Assembly (NCBI GenBank): GCA_019636675.1
Contig: JAHBXC010000003.1
Location: forward strand, 124,001 to 188,000
Origin: Phycisphaeraceae bacterium
GTDB lineage: Bacteria > Planctomycetota > Phycisphaerae > Phycisphaerales > UBA1924
Length of the DNA stretch: 64,000 nt
Direction of reading: 5' to 3'
The first letter of the stretch is position 1; every line of letters begins with the position of its first letter. The notes under the pieces are model-generated. The model worked only from the letters and a program-made list of their open reading frames with translations, ran no database searches and was not told the origin of the DNA. A program made the translations under genes and the position numbers. Positions 8,789-17,425 of the stretch are shown in pieces.

Positions 8789-8866
8789 GCGTCCGTGTCT
8801 CGCTGGTGTGTGCACGCGGTGTGCGTGTACTCAGGGAGGCGCGGACGCTGCGGTGCGCACGGGGGG

Positions 8867-8910
8867 AGGTTCACCGCAGAGGTCGCGGGGGGCGCGGGGT
8901 TGAGAGGGTG
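8867..8910. repeat. CGGAGG-type repeat
   Basis: The segment TTCACCGCAGAGGTCGCGGG, with a following GCGCGGGG, belongs to the same family as units near 59757, 59869 and 63190. It lies in the 243-base gap upstream of the portal gene, which otherwise shows nothing. Confidence 0.6.
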
Positions 8911-9031
8911 TGGATGGAGAGGGAGTTACGGTGCGGGAAGATTTTTCGGGGGACGCGCGCGGAATCCCGCGGCGCGGGGTCGCGTCGTGCGCATGGATCG
9001 GTGAGTGGATGGGCGCCCGGTGGAGCGGCGG

Positions 9032-9316
9032 TTACGCGCTCTGGGTGGTCGGGGCGTCCTGCAGGAGCTCGACCCGGGAGTACTGGTCGAGGTTGCAGAC
9101 GATGATCTCGCCGTCGTCGCGCTGGAGTTCGAGGCGGTCGAGCCAGACCTTGTTGTCCTTGGCGTGGGCGAACCAGGAGCCGGTTTTCTGCTGCCCGAAG
9201 CGGCGGACGACGCCCTCGAGGGTGATCGTGAAGGTGTCGCGGGCGCGCGGGATCTGCTGGGTGATGCGGACGCGCTGACCGACGCGGTACTCGTGGGCGA
9301 GGAGGGGGCGGGGCAT
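9032..9316 (-). CDS. Small SH3-like beta-barrel protein, unknown
   Basis: A 94-residue protein, basic and beta-rich, with EYRVGQRVRITQQIPR near the N-terminus. KTGSWFAHAKDNKVWLDRLE and a GEIIVCNLDQYSRVEL strand pair follow. The pattern suggests a small SH3-like barrel of the type that binds RNA, DNA or protein, but no named family is recognised. The promoter box TAGAAT (9323-9328) ends exactly six bases before the ATG, predicting a leaderless transcript. It is divergent from ubiX and separated from the portal gene by 243 bases, so it is probably not part of the capsid module. Confidence 0.6.
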   Translation of the reverse strand: MPRPLLAHEYRVGQRVRITQQIPRARDTFTITLEGVVRRFGQQKTGSWFAHAKDNKVWLDRLELQRDDGEIIVCNLDQYSRVELLQDAPTTQSA

Positions 9317-9322
9317 GGGGGG

Positions 9323-9328
9323 ATTCTA
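9323..9328 (-). promoter_or_regulatory. -10 box TAGAAT, leaderless promoter
   Basis: TAGAAT on the minus strand is followed by six C bases and then the ATG at 9316, so transcription should begin at or next to the start codon. Confidence 0.5.
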
Positions 9329-9510
9329 AGAGGGCACGGGGCACAAGGCACAGGGCACGCGGGGAAGATGAAGAGGGGGAGGTCCGGGTCGGGATGAACC
9401 GCGGCGCTGGGGGCCGGGGGCCGGGGGGGGAGCATCACACTCGCTGCGCTCGTGTGATGGCACCAGAGAAGGGAGAGAGGAGAGGAGAGGGCGGGGGCTG
9501 AATCGGCAAT
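9329..9510. repeat. Intergenic repeat cluster 6
   Basis: This gap holds GGGCACGGGGCACAAGGCACAGGGCAC units (9333-9359) and GGGGCCGGGGG units (9409-9429). It also holds a hairpin CATCACACTCGCTGCGCTCGTGTGATGGCACC (about 9435-9466) nearly identical to the one at 7186-7217. Confidence 0.8.
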
Positions 9511-9534
9511 GATGGTGGGGGCGAAGGAGCGGCG

Positions 9535-10146
9535 ATGAAGAAGCGGATCGTGATCGGGATCAGCGGGGCGTCGGGGGCCTTGTACGCGCAGCGGACGGTG
9601 AGTCACCTGCTCGAACTGGGGCACGAGGTGCATGTCGTGGCGTCGCCCAGCGGGGTGCGTCTGCTGGTGGATGAACTGGGCGCGGACGGGTTCGACCTGC
9701 ACCTGCTCGGTGGGTTGAAGAAGGACGAGGACCCGAGGGAGCGGGGGCTGATCAAGCACAACATCCGGGATGTGGGCGCGGTGATCGCGAGCGGGAGTTT
9801 CCGGCACGACGGGATGGCGATCGTGCCTTGCTCGAGCCACACGCTGAACGCGGTGGGGTGCGGGCTGGGCGACAACCTGCTGGTGCGCGCGGCGGCGGTG
9901 ACGCTGAAGGAGCGGAGGCGTCTGGTGGTGCTGCACCGGGAGTCGCCGCTGACGCTGATGGATATCCGGGCGATGGAGACGATCACGCTTGCCGGGGGGA
10001 TCATCTGCCCGGCGAGCCCTGGGTTTTATCTGTTGCCGAAGTCGGTGGGTGAGATGGTGGACTTCATGGCGGCGCGTGTGCTGGACCTGCTGGGGGTTGA
10101 GCACGGTCTGGGGCAGAGGTGGGAGGGGGAGACGCCGAAGCGGTGA
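9535..10146 (+). CDS. ubiX: Flavin prenyltransferase UbiX
   Basis: A 203-residue cytoplasmic enzyme that joins a dimethylallyl group to FMN, making the prenylated flavin used by UbiD-type decarboxylases. The start has the FMN-binding GISGASGA at 8-15. The C-terminal half carries PCSSHTLNAVGCGLGDNLLVRAA and LKERRRLVVLHRESPLT, all strong UbiX marks. GGAG lies 6 bases before the ATG. It is closely followed by a UbiA-family prenyltransferase, so both probably serve quinone synthesis. In organisms with futalosine-pathway menaquinone, UbiX and UbiD homologues act with MqnP-type prenyltransferases. No UbiD is in this window. Confidence 0.93.
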   Translation: MKKRIVIGISGASGALYAQRTVSHLLELGHEVHVVASPSGVRLLVDELGADGFDLHLLGGLKKDEDPRERGLIKHNIRDVGAVIASGSFRHDGMAIVPCSSHTLNAVGCGLGDNLLVRAAAVTLKERRRLVVLHRESPLTLMDIRAMETITLAGGIICPASPGFYLLPKSVGEMVDFMAARVLDLLGVEHGLGQRWEGETPKR

Positions 10147-10163
10147 GCGAACGCGTCGGCGAC

Positions 10164-10169
10164 TACGCT
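10164..10169 (+). promoter_or_regulatory. -10 box TACGCT before UbiA-family gene
   Basis: TACGCT lies six bases before the ATG at 10176 and 18 bases after the end of ubiX. It could give a leaderless transcript independent of ubiX. Confidence 0.35.
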
Positions 10170-10175
10170 TGGCGC

Positions 10176-11141
10176 ATGACGACAGCGGCGTCGAGCGGGA
10201 CAGGTATGGGTGTGTCGACCTTCGGGGCGCGGGTGGGTCTGGCCCTGCGCGACATCAAGTTGGCGCATTCGGTGTTTGCGCTGCCGTTCGCGGTGCTGGG
10301 GGTGTTTCTGGCTTGGGGGGAAGGCACGAGGCACGCGGCACAAGGCACGCGAGGGGGAGGCGGGGGAGACCTCGCGATCGTGCTGGGGCTGGTTGTCGCG
10401 TGCATGGTGTGTGCGCGGACCTGGGCGATGCTGGTGAACCGGATCGCGGACCGCGAGTTCGACGCGAAGAACCCTCGGACGGCCAGGCGCGCGGTCGCGA
10501 GCGGGGCGCTGCGCGCCAGGGACGCGATGGTGTTCGCGGCGGCGTCGGGGGCGGCGTTCGTCGTGTTGACGGCGGGCTTCGGGGTGGTCTTCGGGAACTG
10601 GTGGCCGCTGTGGCTGAGCGTGCCGACGCTGCTGTGGATCGGGTTCTATTCGTTCACGAAGCGGTTCACGCCCCTGGCGCATGTGTTCCTGGGCGGGGCG
10701 CTGGCGGCGAGCCCTCTGGCGGCGGCGATCGCGGTGGACCCGTCGGCGCTGCGCGAGGTCCCGGCGCTGTGGTTCCTCGCCGGGATGGTGCTGTTCTGGG
10801 TGGCGGGGTTCGATGTGCTGTATGCGCTGCAGGACGAGGGGTTTGATCGCGAGGAGGGGCTGCGCAGCATCCCGGCGTGGCTGGGGACGCGCCGGTCGCA
10901 GTGGGTGAGCCGCGGGATGCACGTGGTGGCGGCGCTGCTGCTGATCGCGGCGTGGCGGGTCGAGCCGCGGCTGGGCGTGGTGTTCGGGGCGGCGGTGGGG
11001 CTGATCTGCGGCGTGCTGGTGGCGGAACACTGGTGGCTGTCGAAGAAGGGGATCGTGGGGCTGCCGATGAGTTTCGGGGTGCTGAACGGGGTGGTGAGTC
11101 TGGCGGCGGGGGGCTTCGGGGTGGTGGACCTGCTGGCGTAA
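10176..11141 (+). CDS. UbiA-family aromatic prenyltransferase (quinone synthesis)
   Basis: A 321-residue inner-membrane enzyme that would attach a polyprenyl chain to an aromatic acid. The first Asp motif is NRIADREFD at 88-96 and the second is YALQDEGFDREEG near 218-230, both intact. Eight to nine membrane helices are visible. Following ubiX, it is likely MqnP-like or 4-hydroxybenzoate-type; sequence alone does not choose. Oddity: residues ~48-64 (GEGTRHAAQGTRGGGGG) lie between helices 1 and 2 and translate a copy of the GGCACGA repeat found in intergenic gaps. The frame stays open. I chose the ATG at 10176; a GTG at 10119 would overlap ubiX and lengthen the N-terminus. Confidence 0.85.
   Translation: MTTAASSGTGMGVSTFGARVGLALRDIKLAHSVFALPFAVLGVFLAWGEGTRHAAQGTRGGGGGDLAIVLGLVVACMVCARTWAMLVNRIADREFDAKNPRTARRAVASGALRARDAMVFAAASGAAFVVLTAGFGVVFGNWWPLWLSVPTLLWIGFYSFTKRFTPLAHVFLGGALAASPLAAAIAVDPSALREVPALWFLAGMVLFWVAGFDVLYALQDEGFDREEGLRSIPAWLGTRRSQWVSRGMHVVAALLLIAAWRVEPRLGVVFGAAVGLICGVLVAEHWWLSKKGIVGLPMSFGVLNGVVSLAAGGFGVVDLLA
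10317..10368. repeat. GGCACGA-type repeat inside the UbiA-family gene
   Basis: The stretch AAGGCACGAGGCACGCGGCA, with a following CAAGGCACGCGAGGGGGAGG, matches the units at 6420-6448, 7115-7139 and 9333-9359. It inserts about 17 codons in frame in the loop after the first membrane helix. Confidence 0.75.
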
Positions 11142-11178
11142 GTTCCCCGTTGAAGGGGAGATAAAGGTCCGAGAAAAA

Positions 11179-11196
11179 TGTCACAAAAATGTGACA
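11179..11196. promoter_or_regulatory. Perfect inverted repeat TGTCACA-AAAA-TGTGACA
   Basis: A perfect 7-4-7 palindrome in an AT-rich patch between two convergent genes. It lies just upstream of promoter-like TTGTGG (11205-11210) and an extended -10 TGCTATCGT (11224-11232). The size and spacing fit a dimeric activator site; the cognate protein is unknown. Confidence 0.45.
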
Positions 11197-11238
11197 CTTG
11201 GGGGTTGTGGTGTAACAAATTTGTGCTATCGTGTCGTC

Positions 11239-11302
11239 ATTGAACTTGCCCCCGGAAGGGCGGCGTGATTGCCTCTGGCGATCCGCCGCCTTTTTACTTT
11301 TT
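11239..11302 (+). ncRNA. Candidate small RNA between convergent genes
   Basis: Promoter-like elements (TTGTGG, 16 bases, TATCGT with an upstream TG) predict a start near 11239. A G/C hairpin GGCGGCG...CGCCGCC followed by TTTTTACTTTTT ends at about 11302. The predicted RNA is about 60 bases long and has no reading frame. The hairpin could instead be only the terminator of the UbiA-family gene. Evidence is structural only. Confidence 0.3.
11259..11302 (+). terminator. Terminator for the + strand (UbiA gene or sRNA)
   Basis: Stem GGGCGGCG (11258-11265) pairs with CGCCGCC (11284-11290) across a 17-18 base loop and is followed by TTTTTACTTTTT. Confidence 0.5.
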
Positions 11303-11340
11303 CCCTGGTTTTACGGGGTTTTCTCGCGGTTGTCAGGCAT

Positions 11341-11376
11341 GAAAAAACGCCCGTCTCCGAAGGGGAGACGGGCGTG
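11341..11376 (-). terminator. Terminator after the exported protein gene
   Basis: On the minus strand CGCCCGTCTCC pairs with GGAGACGGGCG over a short loop and is followed by TTTTTTC. It lies 25 bases past the stop of the gene at 11401. Confidence 0.75.
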
Positions 11377-11400
11377 TGTGGTATTGCTGGGAAGGGGGGT

Positions 11401-13176
11401 TTAGAAGGGGGGCGCGTTGCGGTTGTTGCCGGGGTTCTGGGGGGCGGCGCCGGCGGCGGGGAGGAAGCCCTGGACGATCTCGGCGAGGGCGGCGCCGGTC
11501 TTGATGACGGGGGCCGGGACGAAGAGGTCGAACCGCATGGAGGAGTCGGCGGCGGAGACGCTGGCGCCGATGGGGGGCAGTTCAGACGGGATGGCGTTGG
11601 GGTCGAGGGGGCGGCCCATCATGCCCAGGAGGGGGGTGATCTGATCGAGGATGGGCTTGGGGGAGAGGTAGGCCTCGAAGATGCGGTTGGGGGCGAGGTT
11701 GCTCTGGACCTGGCGCAACACGCGGTTGGCGGCGAGGGGGTTGCCCTTGCCAGACGCGGCGTTGAGCGCGGTCTCCATGAGTCGCTGGTCGGGCTGGGTG
11801 GTGACGACGGCGCCCCCGGCGACCTTCCCGACGAAGCCGGACGGTCCGTTGGCGGGGCCGTAGATCATGGCCATGGGTGAGGCGGCCCTCGAGCCGGGGG
11901 CGGGCTGGACGCGGACGGAGTAGGCGGAGACCTTGGCGCCCCCGACGGTGGTGGAGTCGAGGTTGAACGCGCCGGAGTAGCTGAGCCCTGCGGTGGACTG
12001 GCCGTTGAGAGCGGTGATGGCGGAGCGGTATCCGGAGATGACGGCGTCGGGGTTGGGTGAGGCGAAGTAGTAGACGCCGCGAGCGAGGACGCCGCCGATG
12101 AGACCGGCCGGGTTGGGGTAGATGACGCCGGCCTGGCCCGAGAGGTCTTGGCGAACGGCCTGGAGGCCGGGCATCTGGACCTGCTGCTGGATGGGGTTCT
12201 GTGCGCGGAGCGTCTCGGCGTTGGCGAGGAGCGTCTGGGCGGTGGGGGCCGAGGCGTCGATGGCGTAGGCGAGGAGGAAGGGCTGATCGGGGAGTTTGGT
12301 GAGGAGTTCGGTGGAGTTGCCGCCAGCGGAGAAGAAGGAGGCGAGTTCGGAGTCGGGCTTGAAGTTGGCGGCGAGAGTCGCGGTCAGGCCCATGCCCGAG
12401 GCGCGCAGGGAGAGCACGCCGGTGCGTCCGTCGCGGAGGAAGTTGGTGAGGGCGAGTTCGAGCGGGTTGTTGTCAAAGTTGGCGCCCGGTCCGCCGGCGG
12501 GGCTGAGGGCGGTGAGCATCTTGAGTTGGTTGCGCGCGTTCTCGAGGGCCGGTGTGAGGAGGGGCGCGAGGGCAGGGATGTTGGCGATGAGGGCGGCGTC
12601 GCCCTGCTCGACGACGGAGACGCCGGTCGCGCCGAGCGCGTCGCGATGGGCGTTGAGGAGGCCGGCGTCGCCGGTGTAGCGCTCGAGGATGGAGCGGAGC
12701 GGGCTAACGGCGGCGTAGTCGCCCGGGATCTTCTTGATGAAGATGACTTCGCCGGCGGCGTTGCCCTGGGCGAGGGCGCCCGAGGTGTCGGCGCCGAGCG
12801 ACTGGGCGATGGCGGCGTAGTCGCTGACCGGGAGGAGGAGGAGCGCCGGGGGCACTTCGCCCTGGAGGTCGCCGGGCATGATGGCGAGCGCGACGGCGCG
12901 GGTCATGTTGATGCCGCGCGACAGGCCAACGACCGAGAGGAGCTGCGCCGGGCTGGCGACGGCGGGCATCTCGATGGCGGCCAGGAGGGAGCCGATGTTC
13001 TTGTCGAGTCGTTCGACGCTGGGGGCGACGACGACGGCGAGCGCGTCGGTGGGGACGCGGTCGAGGGACTCGGGCAGCGCGGACGCGGCGGACGCGAGCG
13101 CGACGGCGAGGAGGGAGGCGGCGAAGGCCCCGGTGGTGCGGGGTGCGCGTCGACGGACACAAAGTCGTTGGATCAT
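11401..13176 (-). CDS. Large exported protein, unknown (DUF3352-like in outline)
   Basis: A 591-residue protein with a clear signal peptide (RTTGAFAASLLAVALASAASA, cut near residue 33). A hydrophobic alpha/beta body follows with repeated weakly similar blocks, such as LPESLDRVPTDALAVVVAPS and KLPDQPFLLAYAIDASAPTA. The repeated opening 'LP...DALAVV' recalls exported proteins of the DUF3352 type, which have two tandem halves, but I could not confirm this. The C-terminus is Asn/Pro-rich. The ATG at 13176 has GAGAG just upstream and a -10 like TGTATCAT (13239-13244 on the plus strand). It sits downstream of an exported metalloprotease on the same strand, each with its own terminator. Confidence 0.65.
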   Translation of the reverse strand: MIQRLCVRRRAPRTTGAFAASLLAVALASAASALPESLDRVPTDALAVVVAPSVERLDKNIGSLLAAIEMPAVASPAQLLSVVGLSRGINMTRAVALAIMPGDLQGEVPPALLLLPVSDYAAIAQSLGADTSGALAQGNAAGEVIFIKKIPGDYAAVSPLRSILERYTGDAGLLNAHRDALGATGVSVVEQGDAALIANIPALAPLLTPALENARNQLKMLTALSPAGGPGANFDNNPLELALTNFLRDGRTGVLSLRASGMGLTATLAANFKPDSELASFFSAGGNSTELLTKLPDQPFLLAYAIDASAPTAQTLLANAETLRAQNPIQQQVQMPGLQAVRQDLSGQAGVIYPNPAGLIGGVLARGVYYFASPNPDAVISGYRSAITALNGQSTAGLSYSGAFNLDSTTVGGAKVSAYSVRVQPAPGSRAASPMAMIYGPANGPSGFVGKVAGGAVVTTQPDQRLMETALNAASGKGNPLAANRVLRQVQSNLAPNRIFEAYLSPKPILDQITPLLGMMGRPLDPNAIPSELPPIGASVSAADSSMRFDLFVPAPVIKTGAALAEIVQGFLPAAGAAPQNPGNNRNAPPF

Positions 13177-13344
13177 CGCTCTCTCGTCTCGGCTGGGTGG
13201 TGGGTGAGGGGGTCGGCGTGCGACCGACGGGACCAAGGATGATACACGCGGGTTCTGCGCGGGTTCCCTCGGGTGAGGGGGGCCCGTGGTTGTTGGGAAG
13301 GGGGTCGGGCGGCTTCCGGGCGGGCGTTGGGTGGGAGCGGAACG

Positions 13345-13380
13345 AAAGAGGCCGCGCCCTCGATGAGGAGGGCGCGGCCC
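13345..13380 (-). terminator. Terminator after the metalloprotease gene
   Basis: A 12-base-pair stem GGCCGCGCCCTC / GAGGGCGCGGCC with loop GATGAG, followed on the minus strand by CTCTTTCGTT. It lies about 28 bases past the stop at 13408. Confidence 0.75.
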
Positions 13381-13407
13381 GAAGGGGATCAGGTGCGTGG
13401 AGGCGGG

Positions 13408-16302
13408 TTAGTTGCCCTGGTTCTGACCGAAGGGCGAGAAGGGGGAGGAGATGTTCACGCGGATGTCGTCGATGTTGTAGATGTACTGCGCGTCGAGGGC
13501 CTGCTTGATGCGCTGGTGGCTGTCGGCGAGGTGCGCGAGGGTGTAGCGGTCGAGGCGGTTCTTGTTCTCGACGGCCTTGGTGAGTTTGGCTTCGAGCTCG
13601 CGCATCTGGAGAACGGCGAGGTTGGCGACGGGCTTGCCGGAGGCGCCGAAGGAGGCGGAGGGTCGCGCGAGGGCGACGAGACGGTCGATGTGCTGGCGCT
13701 GCAGGTTGCGGCGGAGCGAGGAGACCATCGGGTCGCGGTTGGTGTAGGACTTGGAGGGGGTCTTGTCGAGCTCGGTCCAGACCGAGTCCTTGATGGTGTC
13801 CATGATCTCGGCGACGGTGAGCGCGTCCTTCTCGTTGGGCACGCGGAATTCGTTGTCGTAGGCGCGACGCAGGGAGGTGGGGTTGAGGATCATGGTCATC
13901 GCGGCGGTGTGGATGGCGGCGATGCGGTCATGGACATCGAAGGTGGGGTCCTGGAAGAGGGAGCTGAGGCCGCCCTCGTCCCACCACTTGCTGACGGACA
14001 TGCGATAGAGGAGCTCGTTGGTCAGGCCGAAGGCGTCGTCGTTGAAGGCGTTGTCGACGACGAAGCGCAGCGCGCGGCGCTGCATCTCGGGGTCGATGTC
14101 GACGATGGGGGGCACATCGTTCTTCTCGTCGCGGACGGAGCGGGTGATGTGGGACCCGCCGACCCAGTTGGCGGCGGTGCCGACGGCGAGGGTGTGCTGA
14201 CCGAGGAGGGTGAGGTAGTGGAAGCGGACCTTTTCCCACTCGTCGCCGTCCTTGATGGCGCGGTCGAGGATCTTCTTGCGCAGGTCCTGGACGAGTCGCA
14301 TGCGTGAGTCGGCCCAGTCGAGGGGGTTGGCGCCGAAGTCGTAGCGACGGGCGAGGGGATCGGGGCCGAAGGTGTCTTCGTCGGTGAGGTAGCGGTTCTC
14401 GCGCTTGGTGTACTCGGCGAGGATCGCGGGGACGTCCTTGTCGTCGGCGTAGCCGTAGCGGATGGCCCAGGTGTCGTAGGGCCCGGGCTCGTTCATGCCC
14501 CAGTCGCCCTGGACGGGCCCGTCGCCGTAGTTGATGTTGATGGGGTTGTAGTCCATGACGGACGCGGTGATGGGCCTGCCCTTCATCTCGGGCGAGTTCA
14601 TCTCTTCGATGGAGTAGAGGGAGGAGGCGACGAAGTTGTGGCGCAGGCCCAGGACGTGGCCGACCTCGTGGATGACGACGTCGCGGATGAGGGGCCCGAT
14701 GAAGTCCTCGGGGACGCCGTCGATGTTCTGTCCCTTGCTGTCGGCGAGGATGAAGGCGTCGATGGCGTCCATGCCGAGGCGGACCATGCCGATGTCCATG
14801 GACTTGAAGGCGCCGTGGTTGCAGTAGCCGGACATCTGGGAGACGCGATGGGAGAGCCCGTCGTACTGCGTGGAGCCGAGCATGTGGTGCGAGGCGTTGG
14901 CGGCGGCGTGGCCGGACATGGGGGCCTGATTGCCGGAGGCGCGCTCGGCGTTGCGCTGGGAGATGAGGCGCTCGCGGTCGCCCTTGGCGGCGAAGGCGAT
15001 GCGCGGGTCGAAGTCGGGGTTCTGGTCGAGCCAGGCGAGGGTTTCGGGGGCGAAGCCCTCCATGGCGATCTCGGGGATGATGCGCTCGAACTGGCGCGCG
15101 TAGGCGCGGATCCATCCGTCGTTCATGACGACGTCGGCGTCGAGGATCTGGCCGGTGCGCGGGTCGACGCGCGAGGGCCCGATGGCGAAGGACGCGCCGT
15201 TGGCGTTCCAGCGGATGAAGTTGTACTTGACGTTCTCGGGGTCCTTTTCCATGTGGGCGCCGGTGAGGGCGTCCTGCTGGTAGACCTCGATGGCGTTGAT
15301 GATGCCGACCTGTTCGAACGACTTGTTCCAGGCGGCGACGCCCTCGCGGACCCAGCGCCGGTAGCGCACGGGGGTGGTGTGCTCGAGGTAGAACACGATG
15401 GGCTCGCGCGGGGGAGACATCGCGAGCTTGGGGTCGGCCTTCTCGAGCTTCCAGCGGTTGATGTAGCGGGTGTAGGGCTGCTCGGCGGAGGGATCGGCGA
15501 GATCGAGGAAGGTGGTGGTGAAGTAGCCGACGCGGCTGTCGGCCTTGCGCGGGCGGTAGCCGGTGTTCTCGGGGAGGACGGAGACGGAGTAGTGGGTCTG
15601 GAGGAGTCGTCCGTCGCGGGCCGGGACCTCGAAGCGGAGCTCGACGTTCTCTTCGAAGGCCTTGGCGGAGATGTTGCGCCCGAGCTGGTTGCGCGCGCCG
15701 CGGACCTGGTTGCCGAAGAAGGTGTCGGCGCTGTTGACGAAGAGGTTGGAGACATCGATCACCGGGCCGCCGTTGGGGCCCATGGTGAGGATGGGGATGT
15801 CGATGATGACGCGGTCGGTGAAGAGCTGATCGCGCGAGGCGCGGACCTGCGCGTCGCTGGTGGCGCGGACGCTGAGGTTCGGCTCGACGAGGGCGAGGCG
15901 CTTGTCGTAGCGCTTCCACTTGGCGTACATGTCGCCGTACTGGATGCCGGCGGTGGGGAAGCCGCCCGCGAAGGTGAGGCCGATGAAGAGGTTCTGGTTC
16001 TCGTAGTTGCGCGGGAGGGACGCGAGGACCTTGCCGGACTTCTTATCGACGTAGATGTCCCACATGGTGCGCCCGTTGGACACATTGGAGACCTTCTCGT
16101 AGCCCTCGATGACCTTGTCGAAGGGGGGGAACTCGTCCTTGTTGTTGGCGGACGCGCCGGCGCCGCCGCGGGCCTGGGCGGCCATCGCGGCGATCTGCTC
16201 GGGTGTGGGCATGGCGTCGGGCTGGCCCGACGACTGCGCGAGGGCGGCGGGGACGGAGAGTCCCAGCGCCAGCGCAAGGGTGAAAGACTTTGATGCTCGC
16301 AT
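13408..16302 (-). CDS. Exported zinc metalloprotease (DUF5117/DUF4953-type, metzincin motif)
   Basis: A 964-residue protein with a signal peptide (FTLALALGLSVPAALAQ, cut after AQS). The N-terminal half has the extended beta region of the DUF5117 family. The catalytic centre is HEVGHVLGLRH near residues 545-555, the HExxHxxGxxH metzincin pattern giving three zinc-binding histidines and a catalytic Glu. EMNSPEMKGRPITASVMDY downstream resembles the Met-turn (SVMDY). The C-terminal third is helical. It should act outside the inner membrane on proteins or peptides. A perfect AGGAGG precedes the ATG by 6 bases, and a TATAAA box lies near 16421. Full length for the family. Confidence 0.9.
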   Translation of the reverse strand: MRASKSFTLALALGLSVPAALAQSSGQPDAMPTPEQIAAMAAQARGGAGASANNKDEFPPFDKVIEGYEKVSNVSNGRTMWDIYVDKKSGKVLASLPRNYENQNLFIGLTFAGGFPTAGIQYGDMYAKWKRYDKRLALVEPNLSVRATSDAQVRASRDQLFTDRVIIDIPILTMGPNGGPVIDVSNLFVNSADTFFGNQVRGARNQLGRNISAKAFEENVELRFEVPARDGRLLQTHYSVSVLPENTGYRPRKADSRVGYFTTTFLDLADPSAEQPYTRYINRWKLEKADPKLAMSPPREPIVFYLEHTTPVRYRRWVREGVAAWNKSFEQVGIINAIEVYQQDALTGAHMEKDPENVKYNFIRWNANGASFAIGPSRVDPRTGQILDADVVMNDGWIRAYARQFERIIPEIAMEGFAPETLAWLDQNPDFDPRIAFAAKGDRERLISQRNAERASGNQAPMSGHAAANASHHMLGSTQYDGLSHRVSQMSGYCNHGAFKSMDIGMVRLGMDAIDAFILADSKGQNIDGVPEDFIGPLIRDVVIHEVGHVLGLRHNFVASSLYSIEEMNSPEMKGRPITASVMDYNPININYGDGPVQGDWGMNEPGPYDTWAIRYGYADDKDVPAILAEYTKRENRYLTDEDTFGPDPLARRYDFGANPLDWADSRMRLVQDLRKKILDRAIKDGDEWEKVRFHYLTLLGQHTLAVGTAANWVGGSHITRSVRDEKNDVPPIVDIDPEMQRRALRFVVDNAFNDDAFGLTNELLYRMSVSKWWDEGGLSSLFQDPTFDVHDRIAAIHTAAMTMILNPTSLRRAYDNEFRVPNEKDALTVAEIMDTIKDSVWTELDKTPSKSYTNRDPMVSSLRRNLQRQHIDRLVALARPSASFGASGKPVANLAVLQMRELEAKLTKAVENKNRLDRYTLAHLADSHQRIKQALDAQYIYNIDDIRVNISSPFSPFGQNQGN

Positions 16303-16517
16303 GCGTGCCTCCTGGGCTGTCGCGGGGGGCGAAGACTGTGGATGAACCGTTCCGAAGACGAGTCAACGCGGCGCAGGGCGACGCCCAAGACGCCCGACGG
16401 CGCGCTGACGCGAACGCTCTTTATACGGGCTTTGGGGGCGCCGGTGGCGAGCCGGTGAAGATCTCGCGAAGGACGGGACGATCTGGAATCCCCGGAACGG
16501 GGACTCAGACGCTCCGG

Positions 16518-17417
16518 TCATCGCCCGGCGAGGCGTGCGACGATCTGGTCGGCGAGTTCGTCGGTGGGGGCGGCGACGAAGAGGAGGGCGCCGCGAATGT
16601 CGACGCGCGCCATGCGCAGGGCCGAGCCGTCGGGGCAGTGCCCGAGGGAGACGGGCGCGCCGGGGAGGGTGTCGGGGCTGCGCGCCGAGGCGTCCTGGAG
16701 GAAGACGCTGACCGGGGCGCAGGACTCGTCGTCGGAGACGAAGACGAGGTGGATGGAGGCGCCGCCGCCCGGCACGGCGCAGGGGCCGGCGCCCAGGAAG
16801 CGGAAGCCCTCGCCCACGGCGTTGAGGACGCGGTCCGGGTCGGTCGCGACGAAGCGGGCGATGAGGGCGGCTGCGTCCCTGGGGTCGCGCGTGGAGAGTT
16901 TGCGGTTGGCGTGGTTGGAGCCGATCTCGGCGCAGCGGCTGTGCTCGGAGGCGAGGAAGCTGACGAGGGAGGCGCTGGCGCCCTCGTGCTCGGACCAGAC
17001 GGGCGCGCGGAACGCGCTGGAAGAGAGCACCAGCATGCCGGCGACGAGCGCGAGGAGGACGCCGGCGGCGGCGGCGAAGGCCCAGTTGGCGCGGAGGAAG
17101 GTGAAGCGGGCCGCGGGCGCGGCGCGTTGATCGCGCGGGTGCGCGTCGGCGCGCGCGGCGCGGAGGACGCGGTCGCGCAGGTCGGAGGGAGTCGGTGGGA
17201 TGGACGCGAGGAGCGCGCGAGCGGAAGCGGCGCGCAGCGCGCGCTCGGAGGCGATCAGGTCGTCGAGGGCGCGGCGCGCCTCAGGCGTGAGTCGCTCTCG
17301 ACGCGCGTCGAAGTCGGCGCGCTGGGCGGGGGTGGCCTCCTCGTCGGCGAGGAGACGAACCAGCGCGCCCAGTTCGGGGTCGTGGAGCGTCGGGTTGGCG
17401 TCGTCGCGGTTGGTCAC
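16518..17417 (-). CDS. Probable membrane anti-sigma factor
   Basis: A 299-residue protein starting at a GTG 8 bases after the sigma factor stop. The N-terminal ~100 residues are charged and helical (LGALVRLLADEEATPAQRAD) with Arg-rich helices. One membrane segment follows at about 118-140 (WAFAAAAGVLLALVAGMLVL) and then a periplasmic domain of ~150 residues with an SDDESCAPVSVFLQD stretch. Gene order and single-span topology fit an anti-sigma factor that holds the ECF sigma at the membrane. The zinc-binding HxxxCxxC of ZAS-type proteins is not seen. The partner assignment is inferred from position. Confidence 0.7.
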   Translation of the reverse strand: MTNRDDANPTLHDPELGALVRLLADEEATPAQRADFDARRERLTPEARRALDDLIASERALRAASARALLASIPPTPSDLRDRVLRAARADAHPRDQRAAPAARFTFLRANWAFAAAAGVLLALVAGMLVLSSSAFRAPVWSEHEGASASLVSFLASEHSRCAEIGSNHANRKLSTRDPRDAAALIARFVATDPDRVLNAVGEGFRFLGAGPCAVPGGGASIHLVFVSDDESCAPVSVFLQDASARSPDTLPGAPVSLGHCPDGSALRMARVDIRGALLFVAAPTDELADQIVARLAGR

Positions 17418-17425
17418 GGCGTGTC

